Assembly: GCA_016124195.1 (NCBI GenBank)
Contig: WGOE01000003.1
Location: forward strand, 1 to 64,000
Direction: 5' to 3'
Origin: a bacterium
GTDB taxonomy: Bacteria; Pseudomonadota; Alphaproteobacteria; Rhodobacterales; Rhodobacteraceae
Length of the DNA stretch: 64,000 nucleotides
In this document: positions 18,516 through 27,050 of the stretch, piece after piece
Layout: each line of letters begins with the position of its first letter
How positions within the stretch are numbered: position 1 is the stretch's first letter
The notes under the pieces: generated by a model
Seen by the model: only the letters and a program-made list of their open reading frames with translations
What the model was told of the DNA's origin: nothing
The model's database searches: none
Translations under genes and position numbers: made by a program

Positions 18516-19346
18516 CTATTTCATAAGGTTTTCGAGCCCCTGAACCAGCAGGCGCGCAATGTCACGGTGTGCCTCCGGCCCGGGAACGGCGGCAGCGGCA
18601 TGGGCCTCTGACGGGGCGAAGGCCATGCCGCCGAGTCCCTCCGCGCGCGATTCGGGGCGCATTACGGCCTCGACATAAAGCCGGGCAAGCGGGCGGATCG
18701 CGCCAAGCATGTCGGCGTCGATCAGCAGGGGATCATGATCGAGCGTTGCGCGGCGGCCGATCTGGGGCGGCGGCTGATCGCCGGTCCAAAGCAGAAGCGT
18801 GCGTTGCGGCAGTCGGTTGAGCAGGCTTTTCATCCGGGCCAGCCAGGTCGAGCGCAGTTCGTCGGCCAGGACCTCGAACCGGTCGGGCGATTGCGCCTGC
18901 AGCGTGTGCAGCAGATGGCGCGTGAAGGTGAACTCGGTGAAATCGACATCGCGGAACAGCGCCTTCAACAGAGGCGTCGCCCCCAGAAAGCGGTCATTGC
19001 GACGCGGATGCACCGCATAATACCGATTGGACACGTTTGCCGCCCCCATGATCTGGACCACCACGGCCCGGGCCTTGGCGGCCACATCCAGAAGGCTGGC
19101 TTCGTTGAGGTAAAGATCCGGCCCGGCGTTCGACAGGCCAAGATTGACCGCACCCAGACCGATTTCCTCCTCGACAAGGTCGGGGAAAGGGTCGGGGATG
19201 AATTTGCCATATGTCTCGTTCCCACCCAGAAACACGACATAAGGCCGCTCCAGCGAGCGGCGCGGCCCGCGGAACATGAGGTTTGACGCGCCGTATTGGC
19301 ACGGAAAATAGTCTAATACGCCCTCGCTTGGCAAAGCATAGGCCAT
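18516..19346 (-). CDS. DUF6473-type protein
   Basis: The 276-residue protein has the N terminus I associate with a Rhodobacterales family of unknown function (DUF6473): MAYALPSEGVLDYFPCQYG, then LMFRGPRRSLERPYVVFLGG and ETYGKFIPDPFP. The central part (NLGLSNAGPDLYLNEASLLD) looks like an SGNH-hydrolase or Rossmann-like fold; the catalytic residues were not assigned. The start at 19346 fits the family; in-frame ATGs at 19421 and 19448 would add an unrelated leader. It is divergent from the 3-hydroxybutyryl-CoA dehydrogenase gene. Confidence 0.65.
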   Translation of the reverse strand: MAYALPSEGVLDYFPCQYGASNLMFRGPRRSLERPYVVFLGGNETYGKFIPDPFPDLVEEEIGLGAVNLGLSNAGPDLYLNEASLLDVAAKARAVVVQIMGAANVSNRYYAVHPRRNDRFLGATPLLKALFRDVDFTEFTFTRHLLHTLQAQSPDRFEVLADELRSTWLARMKSLLNRLPQRTLLLWTGDQPPPQIGRRATLDHDPLLIDADMLGAIRPLARLYVEAVMRPESRAEGLGGMAFAPSEAHAAAAVPGPEAHRDIARLLVQGLENLMK

Positions 19347-19553
19347 GGCACCCACCCGATATCTAACACACCCATCGGCAAGACTGCCCGATTCCCCTTT
19401 CCAAACGGCTAAAGGTTGCATTTCGGGGAAATTGGCGGAGATTTTCATTTGGGACGCTTGCCCGCCGCGCCGGCGCTTCTTGCCGCAGCGCGGCGGACTT
19501 GCCGCTCCCTGCGACGCCACGTAAGGTGACGCGGAGTTTTGCAGGGGTTGAGC

Positions 19554-20429
19554 ATGGCCATTCAGACGGTAGGGATCGTGGGCGCGGGGCAGATGGGCAA
19601 CGGGATCGCCCATGTGTTCGCCCTGGCGGGATACGATGTCCTGATGAATGACATCAGCGAAGACAGCCTGACCCGGGCCATGGCCACGATCGACCGCAAC
19701 ATCGAACGGCAGGTCACGCGTGGCAAGGTGACGGCCGAAGCCAAGGCAGAGGCGATGGCACGGATCAGGACGACGCTCAAGATCGCGGATCTGGGGCCTT
19801 GCGATCTGATCATCGAGGCTGCGACCGAAAAGGAAAGTGTCAAGGACGCGATCTTCAAGGCGCTGGCGCCACATCTGGCGGCGAACACGATCCTGACCTC
19901 GAACACGTCCTCCATCTCGATCACGCGGCTGGCGAGCCGGACCGACCGGCCGGAAAGGTTCATGGGGTTTCACTTCATGAATCCGGTGCCGGTCATGCAA
20001 CTGGTCGAATTGATCCGCGGCATCGCCACTGATCAGGCGACCTGGGACACGCTGCATGAGGTGGTCACCCGTCTGGGCAAGACCGCGGCGAGCGCCGAGG
20101 ATTTCCCGGCCTTCATCGTCAACCGCATCCTTATGCCGATGATCAACGAGGCGGTCTATACGCTGTACGAAGGCGTGGGGAACGTGAAGTCGATCGACGA
20201 GTCGATGAAACTGGGCGCCAATCACCCGATGGGGCCGCTGGAGCTCGCGGATTTCATCGGGCTCGACACCTGCCTTGCGATCATGAACGTCCTGCACGAG
20301 GGTCTGGCCGATACCAAATACCGGCCCTGCCCCCTGCTGACCAAATATGTCGAAGCGGGCTGGCTCGGGCGCAAGACTCAGCGCGGCTTCTACGATTACC
20401 GCGGGGACGCTCCGGTGCCGACGCGCTGA
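19554..20429 (+). CDS. hbd: 3-Hydroxybutyryl-CoA dehydrogenase
   Basis: The 291-residue NAD(P)-dependent enzyme interconverts 3-hydroxybutyryl-CoA and acetoacetyl-CoA. The Rossmann motif is GIVGAGQMGNGIAHVFALAG. The catalytic region has SNTSSISITRLASRTDRPER, with GFHFMNPVPVM carrying the catalytic His. The dimerisation domain holds DFPAFIVNRILMPMINEAVY and GANHPMGPLELADFIGLDTC. The ATG at 19554 fits the family; an upstream alternative adds five residues. The nearby etfBA operon supports a role in beta-oxidation, butyrate or polyhydroxybutyrate metabolism. Confidence 0.96.
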   Translation: MAIQTVGIVGAGQMGNGIAHVFALAGYDVLMNDISEDSLTRAMATIDRNIERQVTRGKVTAEAKAEAMARIRTTLKIADLGPCDLIIEAATEKESVKDAIFKALAPHLAANTILTSNTSSISITRLASRTDRPERFMGFHFMNPVPVMQLVELIRGIATDQATWDTLHEVVTRLGKTAASAEDFPAFIVNRILMPMINEAVYTLYEGVGNVKSIDESMKLGANHPMGPLELADFIGLDTCLAIMNVLHEGLADTKYRPCPLLTKYVEAGWLGRKTQRGFYDYRGDAPVPTR

Positions 20430-20432
20430 CTA

Positions 20433-20490
20433 CGGCGGCCGGGGCGTTTCACACCCAAGCGCACCCGTGGAGGTATTTTTGCCTGGATGC
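20433..20490 (+). repeat. TTTCACACCC/GTATTT intergenic element, copy 1
   Basis: This element directly follows the hbd stop codon: GGCCGGGGCGTTTCACACCC, then CACCCGTGGAGGTATTTTTG followed by CCTGGATG. The same order of blocks (GTTTCACACCC, CCGTGG, GTATTT, CC..GATGA) recurs at several other gene ends in the window. Confidence 0.7.
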
Positions 20491-20495
20491 AGGGC

Positions 20496-21053
20496 TCAGG
20501 GGCGGCTGATCACCTGAAGCCGGTCAGCGAGGGTGACCTCGCCATCCTGTTCGACCGAGCACAGGATCCCGCGCAGGCGCAATTCCGGGTGACCGGGAGC
20601 GTCGATGAAAGCGCGGGCATCGGCACCGTAGCGCACTTTCCATTTGGCACAGGCCTGGTTGAAATGATCCGAGACCTTGAGGACCGCCGTGCCAGCCCGG
20701 ATCAGCGTGCCAGCGGGCAGGTTGGCCAGCGAGCAGTCCAGATCCGCCACGATGGGATCGCCGGGATGCGGCGTGGCCTCGCGGTCGCGCCAGACGAGGT
20801 CCATCACCCGGATCGGCAGGATGGAGACCTGGATGCGCGGGTCCGGCGACCCGTCGGGCAGCTTGAGCCAGGGCGCGGTGGACCAGCGCTCGCCCGGGAT
20901 GCCCCGGGCGCGCGTCATGGTGAGGCGGTCCGGGAAACTGCGCTCGCCATAGCCGGGGCGCAGGCACAGGCTGTGGATCGGCGCGTCGTCTTTGGGCGCG
21001 GACAGGATATGGGGCAGGGCCGCCATCAGTTCAGCCATCGTGACCTGGGTCAT
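20496..21053 (-). CDS. MOSC-domain protein
   Basis: The 185-residue protein is of the MOSC (molybdenum cofactor sulfurase C-terminal) type. Such domains bind molybdenum cofactor or carry sulfur for metal-sulfur cluster assembly. Visible are PGERWSTAPWLKLPDGSPDP, DLDCSLANLPAGTLIRAG, and NQACAKWKVRYGADARAFID with the conserved Cys in NQACAKW. Its ATG overlaps the stop of the transglycosylase gene upstream (ATGA), suggesting coupling. The moaB gene lies 6 kb away but is not linked in an operon. Confidence 0.85.
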   Translation of the reverse strand: MTQVTMAELMAALPHILSAPKDDAPIHSLCLRPGYGERSFPDRLTMTRARGIPGERWSTAPWLKLPDGSPDPRIQVSILPIRVMDLVWRDREATPHPGDPIVADLDCSLANLPAGTLIRAGTAVLKVSDHFNQACAKWKVRYGADARAFIDAPGHPELRLRGILCSVEQDGEVTLADRLQVISRP

Positions 21054-22213
21054 AGCCGGGCCAGCAGGTCGGCGGTGGGCCAGCCGTCGGCCGGAAGGCC
21101 AAGGCGCTTCTGTTCGGCCTGAACGGCCACGCGGGTCAGCGCACCCAGCACCCCGTCAATCTTGCCTACGTCATGGCCGCGCTGTGTCAGCTTTTTCTGC
21201 AGGCTGGTCATCTGGTCGCCCGACAGCGCCGGATCCGGCGTGCCGGGCACATAGGGGGGCGCGCCCTCGATCCGGCTGGCGAAATAGGCCGCCGTGGTCA
21301 CATAGACGAAGCTCTTGTTCCAGTTGAACAGGACCTTGTAGTTTTCATAGACAAGAAAGGCCGGCCCCTTGCGCCCCTGCGGCAAAAGCAGAGAGGCCGG
21401 CAAGTTGGCCAGTTTGCCTTGCCGCGGCTTGACGCCCATCGCGGCCCATTGGCTGGTGGGCAGCGCGGTGTCGAGGCCCGATTGCGACCAGTCGAGGTCT
21501 TGCGGCACGCTGACCTCTTGCAGCCAGGGCTGGCCGGCCTGCCAGCCGTAGAATTGCAGCATGCGCGCCGCCGACATGATCGCATCCGGGGCCGAGGTCT
21601 TGAGGCTGATCAGGCCGTCGCCATCGCCATCGGCGCCGCGTTCCAGAATGTCGCGGGGCAGCATCTGGATCATGCCGATCTCGCCGGCCCAGGCGCCGAT
21701 GGTCTTGCCGGGCTGGAAATCTCCCTTCGCGGTCAGGGCGATGGCGGCCAGAACCTGCGGCTGGAACACATCCGGGCGGCGGCAGTCATGCGCCAATGTC
21801 ACCAGGGCGTTGCGGGTGTCGAAATTGCCCTGGACCTGGCCGAAATCCGTCTCGAACGCCCAGAAGGCCAGGATGATGCCACGCGACACACCGTATTTCT
21901 TTTCGGCAGCCGCAAAGACGGCATTGTACTTCTTCGAATAGAGCGCGGCATTCTGGATGCGGCCTTTCGAAATCAGCGACTGGCTGAAATCGAGAAAGGT
22001 CTTGCGGAAGACGCCTTGGCCGTGGTCGGCACGCAGGACGGCGGGGTCGATCTGCGCCTTGTCCAGAAAGGCGTGGATGGCGCTGTCGGGCAGGCCCTGG
22101 GCCTTGGCCTCTGAGGCCATCGCGGCGAGGAAAGACTGAAAATCGCCGCCGCAGGGCGCGGAGACGGCGGGGCTGGCGGTCAGGGCCAACAGGGCCAAAA
22201 GCGGCAAACGCAT
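21050..22213 (-). CDS. Lytic murein transglycosylase (MltB-like) with peptidoglycan-binding domain
   Basis: The 387-residue periplasmic enzyme cleaves peptidoglycan glycan strands, leaving 1,6-anhydro ends. A signal peptide (MRLPLLALLALTASPAVSA) leads into the SLT_2 fold: AFWAFETDFGQVQGNFDTRN with the catalytic Glu in FETDFG, EIGMIQMLPRDIL and DGDGLISLKTSAPDAIMSAA. A C-terminal PG_binding_1 repeat follows (MTSLQKKLTQRGHDVGKIDG). The start at 22213 gives the signal peptide; the longer frame does not. A second enzyme of the same type lies at 56308. Confidence 0.93.
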   Translation of the reverse strand: MRLPLLALLALTASPAVSAPCGGDFQSFLAAMASEAKAQGLPDSAIHAFLDKAQIDPAVLRADHGQGVFRKTFLDFSQSLISKGRIQNAALYSKKYNAVFAAAEKKYGVSRGIILAFWAFETDFGQVQGNFDTRNALVTLAHDCRRPDVFQPQVLAAIALTAKGDFQPGKTIGAWAGEIGMIQMLPRDILERGADGDGDGLISLKTSAPDAIMSAARMLQFYGWQAGQPWLQEVSVPQDLDWSQSGLDTALPTSQWAAMGVKPRQGKLANLPASLLLPQGRKGPAFLVYENYKVLFNWNKSFVYVTTAAYFASRIEGAPPYVPGTPDPALSGDQMTSLQKKLTQRGHDVGKIDGVLGALTRVAVQAEQKRLGLPADGWPTADLLARL

Positions 22214-22374
22214 ACGAAACCTCCGGACATGGCAGGGTTCTAGCGGATCGGGCAAGCTTTGGAAACCGCCTTGGATGTGGCGGCTGCGCATCACCCGCTT
22301 CGCAAAAAAGACACAGGCATCTGTCAACTTGTTTTTAAGGATGATCGGGCCAAACTGCGATCATGGAGGCCATA

Positions 22375-22725
22375 ATGCTGGAATTTTTATCACAAGAGAT
22401 GGTTGATGGCTTGGAAACTGCCCGGAAAAACGCCGATCGGCGCAAGTCCCGGCTCAGGGTTCAGGTTGGCGAGGCGGTATTTCCGGTGTTGCGATTCTGG
22501 CACGACGGCTTTGTGCTGGACGGAACCTTGTCACCGCATCTGCGCGGCCTGGTCGACATCTACGAGGGCGACCGTCATGTCTTTCAATGCCTGATCGTTG
22601 CGTCGTCCAGCGAAGGCAGGGAAATAACCTGCGATTTCAAGCGCCTGACGCCGGTCACCGACAAGGCTCCGCTGGATTTCTGGCTGGACCCGACCTTGCC
22701 GGTCGGGTTCATCACCAAGGACTGA
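22375..22725 (+). CDS. Conserved hypothetical protein, PilZ-like fold possible
   Basis: The 116-residue product resembles a Rhodobacterales hypothetical family (MLEFLSQEMVDGLETARKNA, then RKSRLRVQVGEAVFPVLRFW). The arginine-bearing start followed by short beta strands and LRGLVDIYEGDRHVFQCLIV is reminiscent of PilZ-like beta barrels, but no c-di-GMP motif is certain. The ATG at 22375 has GGAGG five bases upstream; the earlier ATG at 22363 overlaps that site. Base composition is a little more AT-rich than its neighbours. Function is unknown. Confidence 0.7.
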   Translation: MLEFLSQEMVDGLETARKNADRRKSRLRVQVGEAVFPVLRFWHDGFVLDGTLSPHLRGLVDIYEGDRHVFQCLIVASSSEGREITCDFKRLTPVTDKAPLDFWLDPTLPVGFITKD

Positions 22726-22729
22726 CGCG

Positions 22730-23899
22730 CTATTGCAGATCGGCGAAGGCGGCGGACAAACGCTCGACCGCCTCGACGATCTGCGCATGCGGCATGGCAA
22801 GGTTGAAACGCAGGAAGCTTTCGCCGCCCTTGCCGAAGCTGTCGCCGTGGTTGGTGGCGATTCGGGCGTCCTTCTCGACCCGGGCCGTGAATTCTTCGGC
22901 CGTCATGCCGGTGCCCGCAAAATCGACCCAGGCGAGGTAGGTGGCTTGCAGCGGCGCCGAGGCCAGACCCGGAATGGCGGCGATGCCCGCATCGAAGGTG
23001 CGGCGGTTGCGGTCCAGATAGAGCGTCAGGTCATCGACCCAGGCGGCGCCCTCCGGCGAATAGGCTGCGGTCGCCATGTGCAGGCCGAAGCTGTTGGGCG
23101 AAATGCCCAGCTTCATCATCACCCCGGCAAAGCGTTTGCGCAGATCGGGATCGGCGATGATGACATTTCCGGTATGGGCGCCCGCGATGTTGAAGGTCTT
23201 GGTGGTGGCCGTCATCATCACCAGCCGATCCTCGATCCCGTCAAAGCTGGTCATCGGATGATGCTTGTGGCCGGGCATGACGAGGTCATGGTGGATCTCG
23301 TCCGACACCAGGATCAGGTCGTGGCGCTTGCAGAAATCGGCCACGCCCTGCAGTTCGGCGCGGCTCCAGACCCGGCCGCCGGGGTTGTGCGGAGAGCACA
23401 GGATGAACATCTTCTCGGCCCCGGTCATCTGCGCGTCCCAGGCGTCGAAATCCATCGTCTGCAGCCCATCCACCACCGTCAGCGGGCATTCCACCACCTT
23501 GCGGTCGGCCGCTTTGATGATGCGGGCGAAGGCGTGATAAACCGGCGTCGTCAGCACGACGCCATCGCCGGGCCGGGTAAAGGCCTCAAGGCAAAGCGCT
23601 GCCCCATTGACCAATCCATGCGTGGTGAAGACATGAGAGGGGTCCAGTCGCCAGCCGTGCCGGGTTTCCATCCACCAGCGGATCGATTCCAGATAAGCGG
23701 CATCGTCGCCGAAATAGCCGTAGATCCCATGGTCCAGCATCTTTTCCAGCGCCTTCTGCACGCAGGCCGGCGGCGCAAAGTCCATGTCGGCCACCCACAT
23801 CGCGAGGCCCCCCTTGGCCGGAACGCCGTACATCTTCTCCATCGCGTCCCATTTGACGGAATGGGTGCCAAGGCGGTTGATGATGGTGTCAAAGCTCAT
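22730..23899 (-). CDS. PLP-dependent MalY/PatB-type C-S lyase or aminotransferase
   Basis: The 389-residue fold-type I PLP enzyme begins MSFDTIINRLGTHSVKWDAM and includes GGLAMWVADMDFAPPACVQK (the MalY/PatB N-terminal signature), FILCSPHNPGGRVWSRAELQ, VSDEIHHDLVMPGHKHHPM and MMTATTKTFNIAGAHTGNVI with the PLP-binding Lys in TKTFN. Such enzymes split cystathionine or cysteine conjugates. The start at 23899 has GAAGGA upstream; the longer frame runs into the divergent deformylase gene. The precise substrate is not deducible. Confidence 0.92.
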   Translation of the reverse strand: MSFDTIINRLGTHSVKWDAMEKMYGVPAKGGLAMWVADMDFAPPACVQKALEKMLDHGIYGYFGDDAAYLESIRWWMETRHGWRLDPSHVFTTHGLVNGAALCLEAFTRPGDGVVLTTPVYHAFARIIKAADRKVVECPLTVVDGLQTMDFDAWDAQMTGAEKMFILCSPHNPGGRVWSRAELQGVADFCKRHDLILVSDEIHHDLVMPGHKHHPMTSFDGIEDRLVMMTATTKTFNIAGAHTGNVIIADPDLRKRFAGVMMKLGISPNSFGLHMATAAYSPEGAAWVDDLTLYLDRNRRTFDAGIAAIPGLASAPLQATYLAWVDFAGTGMTAEEFTARVEKDARIATNHGDSFGKGGESFLRFNLAMPHAQIVEAVERLSAAFADLQ

Positions 23900-24094
23900 G
23901 GGAATGTCCTTCAAAGGGCTGATCTGCGGTCGCGCCCAGTCTTGGCGCGGCGCGGGCCTTTCTGCAAGGCCGCCCGGCAAGGGAAGCAGCCTGACGGGAA
24001 TCCTCAAGGCGCAACATGCGCCCCGCCCCACGAAACCGGGACGCGGCCTGCGCGAAACCCTTGCGCCAAACCCGGCCAAACCGTAAATCGGGGC

Positions 24095-24616
24095 ATGATC
24101 CGTCCTATTCTCATTCACCCCGACCCCCGCCTCAAGAAGCTTTGCGACCCCGTGACGCAAGTGACCGAGGATATGGCCAAGCTGGCCCGCGACATGCTGG
24201 AAACCATGTATGACGCGCCGGGCATCGGACTTGCGGCACCGCAGGTCGCGGTGACGCGGCGGCTGATCGTGATGGATTGCATGAAGGCGCCCGAGGCCCC
24301 GCGCTCGCTCATCCTGTTCAACCCCACGGTCACCTGGTCTTCGTCCGAACTGTCGACCTATGAGGAGGGCTGCCTGTCGATCCCCGAGCAATATGCCGAT
24401 GTCGAACGCCCGAACGCGGTGACGGTGACCTGGATGGACGAGACGGGGGCGGCGCGGGAAGAGACCTTCACCGGCCTCTGGGCGACCTGCGTGCAGCACG
24501 AGATCGACCACCTGAACGGCAAGCTTTTCATCGATTATCTGGGCCTGATGAAGCGCCAGATGATCACCCGCAAGATGGAAAAGCTGAAACGCGAAATGGC
24601 GCGGGGCGCAAGGTGA
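24095..24616 (+). CDS. def: Peptide deformylase (first of three)
   Basis: The 173-residue metalloenzyme removes the N-formyl group from nascent proteins. All three motifs are present: GIGLAAPQV, EGCLSIPEQY (metal-binding Cys) and QHEIDHLNGKLF (two His and the catalytic Glu). The C-terminal KRQMITRKMEKLKREM helix is the typical extension that contacts the ribosome. Its stop overlaps the GTG start of the second deformylase (GTGA). As the complete member of the three, it is the likely main deformylase. The four-gene def-def-def'-fmt run is one overlapping operon. Confidence 0.97.
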   Translation: MIRPILIHPDPRLKKLCDPVTQVTEDMAKLARDMLETMYDAPGIGLAAPQVAVTRRLIVMDCMKAPEAPRSLILFNPTVTWSSSELSTYEEGCLSIPEQYADVERPNAVTVTWMDETGAAREETFTGLWATCVQHEIDHLNGKLFIDYLGLMKRQMITRKMEKLKREMARGAR

Positions 24617-25098
24617 GGCGGGACATCCTGCTGTGGCCGGATCCGCGGCTGTCGATGGTGGCCGAACCCGCCGGCACGGACGAGGCGACGCTGGCGCTTG
24701 CCAGCGACATGCTCGAGACGATGTATGCCGCACAGGGGCGCGGTTTGGCGGCACCGCAGGTCGGGGTGCTGGCCCGGGTCTTCGTGATGGACGCAAGCTG
24801 GAAGACCGGCACGGCGCAGCCCGAAACCTTCCTCAACCCCGAAATCCTGTGGCGGTCGGACGCGGTCGTGCCCAGTACCGAAGGCTGCCTGTCGATCCCG
24901 GGGCTTCTCCTGGAGGTGCCGCGCGCCGCCGAGATCATCCTGCGCTGGCTCATGCTGGATGGCACGGTCGCGGCGCAAAAGCTGACCGGGTTCCGCGCGA
25001 TCTGCGCCCAACATGAAATCGACCATCTGAACGGCATCGTGACGCTGGACCACCTGTCCCCAGAGGCGCGCGCCAAGGCCGAGGCGGTGCTTGCGTGA
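24613..25098 (+). CDS. def: Peptide deformylase (second of three)
   Basis: The 161-residue paralogue retains all catalytic motifs: GRGLAAPQVG, EGCLSIPGLL and AQHEIDHLNG. It lacks the C-terminal basic helix of the first copy, ending AKAEAVLA. The GTG start overlaps the upstream stop by four bases and its own stop overlaps the third copy's start (GTGA, with GTG at 25095). It should be catalytically competent; why two active copies are kept is not clear from the sequence. Confidence 0.93.
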   Translation: MRRDILLWPDPRLSMVAEPAGTDEATLALASDMLETMYAAQGRGLAAPQVGVLARVFVMDASWKTGTAQPETFLNPEILWRSDAVVPSTEGCLSIPGLLLEVPRAAEIILRWLMLDGTVAAQKLTGFRAICAQHEIDHLNGIVTLDHLSPEARAKAEAVLA

Positions 25099-25595
25099 TC
25101 CGGCCCTGTGTGCCCTGGCCGCATCAGGTGCTGCGGGCGGTGGCCGCCGATGTCGAGGCGATAACACCCGAGGTCAAGGCGATCTGGGATGACATGGTCG
25201 ACACGATGGAGGCGATGCCCGGCTATGGCCTGGCCGCCGTGCAGATCGGCATTCCCTTGCGGTTGGCGGTTGTGGACAGTTCGGAGGAACGCGGGCGCGC
25301 TGTGCGAATGGCCAATCCTGTTGTGCTGCATGCCTCGGTCCAGATGCGCACACATGAAGAGGCCAGCCCCAACCTGCCCGGCGTCTCGGCGGTGATTTCG
25401 CGGTCAAGGGCGGTAACGGTCCGGTTCCTCAACGAGGCGGGCGAGATGGAGGACCGCGACTTCGTCCACCTCTGGGCGACCTCGGTTCAGCATCAGATCG
25501 ACCATCTGGCGGGCAAGATGTACTTTGAACACCTGTCGGGTGTCAGGCGGTCGATGCTGATCGCCAAGGCGCAAAAACTGCGGAGGCGCGGATGA
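25095..25595 (+). CDS. Deformylase-like protein lacking catalytic residues
   Basis: The 166-residue deformylase fold keeps [10 protein letters not shown] (motif 1) but has EASPNLPG in place of EGCLSIPG, so the metal-binding Cys becomes Ser91. It has QHQIDHL in place of QHEIDHL, so the catalytic Glu becomes Gln134. Both His residues of motif 3 remain. Hydrolysis of formyl groups is not expected; a regulatory, binding or ribosome-associated role is possible. It overlaps its neighbours by four bases on both sides (fmt starts at 25592), so it is under coupled translation with fmt and probably retained for a purpose. Confidence 0.88.
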   Translation: MIRPCVPWPHQVLRAVAADVEAITPEVKAIWDDMVDTMEAMPGYGLAAVQIGIPLRLAVVDSSEERGRAVRMANPVVLHASVQMRTHEEASPNLPGVSAVISRSRAVTVRFLNEAGEMEDRDFVHLWATSVQHQIDHLAGKMYFEHLSGVRRSMLIAKAQKLRRRG

Positions 25596-26488
25596 GGGTG
25601 GTCTTCATGGGTACCCCGGATTTCTCGGTGCCGATCCTGCAGCATCTTGCTGCGCGGCATGAAATTGCTGCGGTCTACACGCAGCCACCCAGACCGGCTG
25701 GAAGAGGCAAGGCCGACCGCAAGAGCGCGGTTCACCTTTGCGCTGAAACCTTAGGTATTCCAGTCCGTTACCCGTCTTCGCTGCGCAGCGAAGAGGTGTT
25801 GAATGACTTTGCCTTGCTGCGCAGCGAAGTTGGCATCGTGGTGGCCTACGGACTGATCCTGCCGGCCGAGATTCTCGCTGCACCCCTGCTGGGATGCCTG
25901 AACATCCATGCCTCGCTTTTGCCGCGCTGGCGCGGGGCGGCGCCGATCCACCGTGCGATCATGGCGGGGGATGCGGAAACCGGCGTCTGCATCATGCAGA
26001 TGGAGGCGGGGCTGGACACCGGCCCGGTCCTGCTGCGCGAGGCGACGGCGATTGGCGCAGAAGAGACGACCGCCGACCTGCACGACCGGCTCTCCGCCAT
26101 GGGGGCCCGGCTGATCGTGGACGCGCTGGACCGCCTGCCCGACCTCGTGCCCGAACCGCAGCCCGACATGGGCGTGACCTACGCCACCAAGATCGACAAG
26201 GCCGAAGCCCGCATCGACTGGACTCGCCCCGCGGTCGAGGTCGACCGGCAGATCCGCGGGCTGTCGCCCTTTCCCGGCGCCTGGTGCGAGGCGGGCGGCG
26301 AGCGGCTGAAACTCCTGCGCTCGCGTCTGAGTGTCGGGCAGGGCCTGCCCGGTCAGGTTCTGGACGGCTTGACGATTGCCTGCGGCACCGGCGCGGTCGA
26401 GGTCCTGCAGGCCCAGCGCGAAGGCAGGAAACCCGCCAGCGCCCAGGACCTTCTGCGCGGCTTTGCCTTGCCCGATAGGCTGACCTGA
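25592..26488 (+). CDS. fmt: Methionyl-tRNA formyltransferase
   Basis: The 298-residue enzyme formylates initiator Met-tRNA with 10-formyl-tetrahydrofolate, the counterpart of the deformylases just upstream. Key segments are [61 protein letters not shown] (catalytic Asn/His region) and [17 protein letters not shown]. The stretch about 25640-25900 uses codons unlike the rest (AGA, GGA, TTA, TCT), although the protein remains in frame. The ATG overlaps the stop of the deformylase-like gene. Confidence 0.96.
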   Translation: MRVVFMGTPDFSVPILQHLAARHEIAAVYTQPPRPAGRGKADRKSAVHLCAETLGIPVRYPSSLRSEEVLNDFALLRSEVGIVVAYGLILPAEILAAPLLGCLNIHASLLPRWRGAAPIHRAIMAGDAETGVCIMQMEAGLDTGPVLLREATAIGAEETTADLHDRLSAMGARLIVDALDRLPDLVPEPQPDMGVTYATKIDKAEARIDWTRPAVEVDRQIRGLSPFPGAWCEAGGERLKLLRSRLSVGQGLPGQVLDGLTIACGTGAVEVLQAQREGRKPASAQDLLRGFALPDRLT

Positions 26489-26492
26489 GGCC

Positions 26493-27035
26493 CTATTTGC
26501 GGCGCCGGTGTTCTTCCAGCCTTGGCATGATCTCGACGAAATTGCAGGGGCGGTGGCGGTAATCAAGCTGGGCGGCCAGGATTTCATCCCAGGCATCGCG
26601 GCACGCCCCCGGAGAGCCGGGCAGCGCAAACAGATAGGTCCCGCCCGCAACCCCGCCCGTGGCGCGCGACTGCACCGCCGAAGTGCCGATCTTCTGCATC
26701 GAGACGATGGTGAAGACCGTGCCAAAGGCCTCGATCTCTTTTTCATAGACATCGCGGTGCGCCTCGACCGTCACGTCGCGCCCGGTCAATCCGGTGCCGC
26801 CGGTGGTCAGGATTACATCGACAGCGGGATCGGCGATCCATTGGCGCAGCTTGTCGGCAATGGCCGGCCGGTCGTCCCGCACGATGCCGCGCGCTGCCAG
26901 CACATGCCCCGCCCCGGTCAGCCGTTCGACCAGCGTGTCGCCGGACTTGTCATCCGCCGGGGTGCGGGTGTCCGATACCGTCAGAACGGCGATGCGAACC
27001 GGGATGAAGTCTTTCGTTTCGTCGATGCGGCTCAT
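26493..27035 (-). CDS. moaB: Molybdenum cofactor biosynthesis protein (MoaB/MogA type)
   Basis: The 180-residue molybdopterin adenylyltransferase-like protein contains VRIAVLTVSDTRTPADDKSG and ILTTGGTGLTGRDVTVEAHR (the GGTG nucleotide-binding motif) with FALPGSPGACRDAWDEIL. This family adenylates molybdopterin before molybdenum insertion, though some MoaB copies are inactive. The ATG at 27035 is used because GGAG lies eight bases upstream; a GTG at 27047 is possible. It ends five bases from the fmt stop in convergent orientation and follows the uracil-DNA glycosylase gene. Confidence 0.92.
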   Translation of the reverse strand: MSRIDETKDFIPVRIAVLTVSDTRTPADDKSGDTLVERLTGAGHVLAARGIVRDDRPAIADKLRQWIADPAVDVILTTGGTGLTGRDVTVEAHRDVYEKEIEAFGTVFTIVSMQKIGTSAVQSRATGGVAGGTYLFALPGSPGACRDAWDEILAAQLDYRHRPCNFVEIMPRLEEHRRRK

Positions 27036-27050
27036 CTTGGGCTCCACGGG

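Noticed and set aside
25770-25835. The duplicated CTGCGCAGCGAAG palindrome in fmt as a mobile in-frame repeat
   Set aside because: Two short copies could be chance within a Leu-Arg-Ser-Glu repeat; reported only as part of the codon-usage patch.
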